Source: Branchiostoma belcheri (taxonomy: Eukaryota; Chordata; Leptocardii; Amphioxiformes; Branchiostomatidae). From it: a DNA stretch of 64,000 nt. Below, piece after piece: positions 62,088-64,000 of this stretch. The stretch covers positions 6,634,409 to 6,698,408 of the forward strand of contig NW_017804242.1 of assembly GCF_001625305.1 (NCBI RefSeq). The letters are read 5' to 3'. Within the stretch, counting starts at the first letter, position 1; every line of letters starts with the position of its first letter. The translations under genes were made by a program, and so were the position numbers. The notes under the pieces are model-generated. The model did not search any database, was not told the DNA's origin, and saw only the letters and a list, made by a program, of their open reading frames with translations.

Positions 62088-63453
62088 TACTGTAAATGCA
62101 TTTATGTTCGCGAGGACTAACTTTCGCGCAGCGGAGCAAATAGAGAGTTCGCGAGGGATTTTAGTTCGCTATACAGCAGAACCAAATACAAAAGGGAATG
62201 CCGACTTCCGCCCCCCCCCCTTTCATGGGTTTACTCGGCCCCGGAAATCCCCCATATTTGATAATAATAAAGTCCCAATATTTTTCTTTTGTCACACAAA
62301 ATCGCCGGCTATGGAATCTTTTAACAAAACGCTACTTAGTGCAGAGTAACAGTGATTTGGTTGCAGTTAAAAATTCATACTGAACTGATGGCTCGTGCTG
62401 AGAATCATACGGGATCTGTATCGTACCGAAGGACCAGGCATCGAACGGTTAGATTTTTACTCGGATATTCAAAGATGAACTCGTAAAATACATTTTCAAA
62501 AGCATAAAAAATCTTGTTTCCCGGCATTTATCTCTTGAAATACGGCGCTGATTTAACACAAAAATTAGTTTCATGCCCCGCTCCTGGCTTTCTCAGCTAG
62601 CTGCATAAATTTTGACGGTATGCAAATCTCGCGTCACGTGTCCGCATTTCGCGTCTCTGATTGGTTGTGCGTCAGTCGGAGCAGCTCGCCGCGGTAACAT
62701 ACTAGCGGGCCGACGCGATGTAAACAAATTTTCTTTGTTTTAATATAAGCGCTAAATCGCTTTTTCCACAACTACACATATCTAGTGAAGGAATGCATAG
62801 TTCCAAGAATCTTTCGGGAAAATGTATATTTCTATAGGGATTTTTGGTGTTTTCGGCGTGATTTTGCAAACCGGAAGTATACGGACCTCGGCGTGCCTCG
62901 GCGTGGGTTCATCGTACCCACGCTAAATTTTTAGCATTTTTACCCTCCGTTTTACCAACCAAAACAAAATACAACTCCCGCTAAGGAGAACCCAGTAACA
63001 TTTCAGATCCCAGCAATTATGTTTTTGATCAAAATATTTGTGGATGTGCCTGCATTTTAGCCGTATTCCTGTCGCAAGCGGCCCCGCGACGTGCACGCTA
63101 AGATTTCTTGTACGCAGTTGACATGGCCTGACACTGGATTCGGTGTCTCATAAAATGATTCTTATCAGTATAAATAATTCTGATACTCAACAATAGCGCA
63201 GAAATATTCTATTTCTTGAAGAACTGGACAGGTCTACTTTTATTTGTGTCTATTTCTGCTGAGACAATACGGATAGTTATACTTGGCTCTATGGGTAGTT
63301 ACTAACGTAACGTTACATGGAAACCTGGAAGACGGGAGTGTAGCGATACCGGATACGGTAAACAGTTCGCGAGGGACATGACTTCACGAAGCAAGGCTCT
63401 TCGCGAAAACCGCGAAGTTAAATCCCTGACGAACAAAAATACATTTACAGTAT
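62088..63453. mobile_element. 1.4-kb TIR element, TACTGTAAATG ends
   Basis: Left TACTGTAAATGCATTTATGT then TCGCGAGG; right complement TACTGTAAATGTATTTTTGT. TA at both edges. Starts only 12 bp past the WDR47 splice donor. No transposase frame. Confidence 0.7.
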
Positions 63454-63487
63454 TAAAAGGGCGGTAATGTCACGAAAATTAAAAGAA

Positions 63488-64000
63488 ACCTAAATGGCTA
63501 TCACTGGAACAGTGTAAGGCAGGAAGAAAAATGTCCAGACTGTGCATGATGTACAAAATACTAAATAACAGGTGGACACACCTGACTACTAAGTATCTTA
63601 TACAATGTACTAGCTCAGAAAAGAACAAGAAATACTGATACATTCAAGGACCAGAGCTACATGTATCACTATCAGCCAAGGATTGAGGACCTGGTGTTGA
63701 ATGAAAAACTGTTTTTTTTTTTCCATAAAACTATGGCCTCCATGTGCAGTTACAAGGGGCATCATCACTAGATAGCTTTAAACAATCATTCTTAAAGTTA
63801 AACTTTTAAATGTAGAATATGATGTTAGATGTACAAAGGCTAGGTGTAACAGGACATTTGGTGTAATATAGCCAGCTACATGTACTGTTTGCCTGTAAAG
63901 CTGGAGTGTTATGCCGATATACAGATACAGAAGCACTGTGTGTTATGCCAAAGAGTGGTTATACCGGCCATACAGAATACGATACAGATACAGAAGCTGG
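63488..64000 (+). mobile_element. Decayed LINE (non-LTR retrotransposon), 3' part
   Basis: A frame reads KWLSLEQCKAGRKMSRLCM then MYKILNN, matching the C-terminal end of many CR1/L2/Jockey-like reverse transcriptases, and stops soon after. Downstream ASSLDSFKQSFLKL appears in another frame, the usual last motif of such ORFs. The tail has repeated ACAGATACAGAAGC units at 63917-64000, like CR1-type 3' ends. It runs to or past the window edge. Confidence 0.65.

Overview
The window looks like nuclear DNA of an invertebrate chordate, most likely an amphioxus (Branchiostoma). This is inferred from the deuterostome-like HSPA5 and WDR47 sequences, intron-rich single-copy genes, a local expansion of kelch-like genes and very many short terminal-inverted-repeat (TIR) elements. 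No species-level marker was tested.

Region 1 (1-10.7 kb): the gene for the ER Hsp70 chaperone BiP/GRP78 (HSPA5) lies on the minus strand. It has eight coding exons that join in frame to 665 codons, ending in an ER-retention KDEL, plus a non-coding first exon at about 10.3-10.4 kb. Upstream are three evenly spaced CCAAT boxes resembling ER-stress response elements (ERSE), then TGACGTG and TGACGTCA motifs. Two TIR families lie downstream of the gene, and the introns hold a tRNA-derived SINE, several MITEs and a near-perfect 138-bp palindrome.

Region 2 (10.6-19.7 kb): a divergent plus-strand gene of short exons, which I do not recognise, probably shares the HSPA5 promoter. Its long introns hold MITEs and a minisatellite interrupted by a 1.7-kb TIR transposon.

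Region 3 (21-50.7 kb): five tandem BTB-BACK-kelch genes (A to E), all minus strand, each with its protein in one exon. Each coding exon follows a splice acceptor. Upstream of each gene is a conserved module with a non-coding first exon and splice donor; seven modules serve five genes. The array grew by duplicating units made of one module plus the next gene downstream. The most recent event is a block of about 5.3 kb (module of C plus gene D, versus module of D plus gene E). Gene B has a 4-bp insertion that breaks its frame. Gene A has a rearranged N-terminus and gene C a long acidic N-terminal tract.

Region 4 (50.9-64 kb): a plus-strand non-coding exon with a strong donor sits head-to-head with the kelch E first exon. 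It may be the first exon of WDR47, whose first coding exon is at 61.9 kb; the gene continues out of the window. The 11 kb between is almost wholly repeats: a TIR family with CCCCCCGG-rich subterminal tandem repeats in three copies, a piggyBac-type MITE flanked by TTAA, and several other TIR elements. The window ends in a decayed LINE.

HSPA5 and the kelch proteins (predicted Cullin-3 substrate adaptors) both belong to protein quality-control or turnover pathways, but nothing in the sequence shows they act together. No rRNA, CRISPR array or clear tRNA gene was seen. Exon limits and repeat ends were read by eye.
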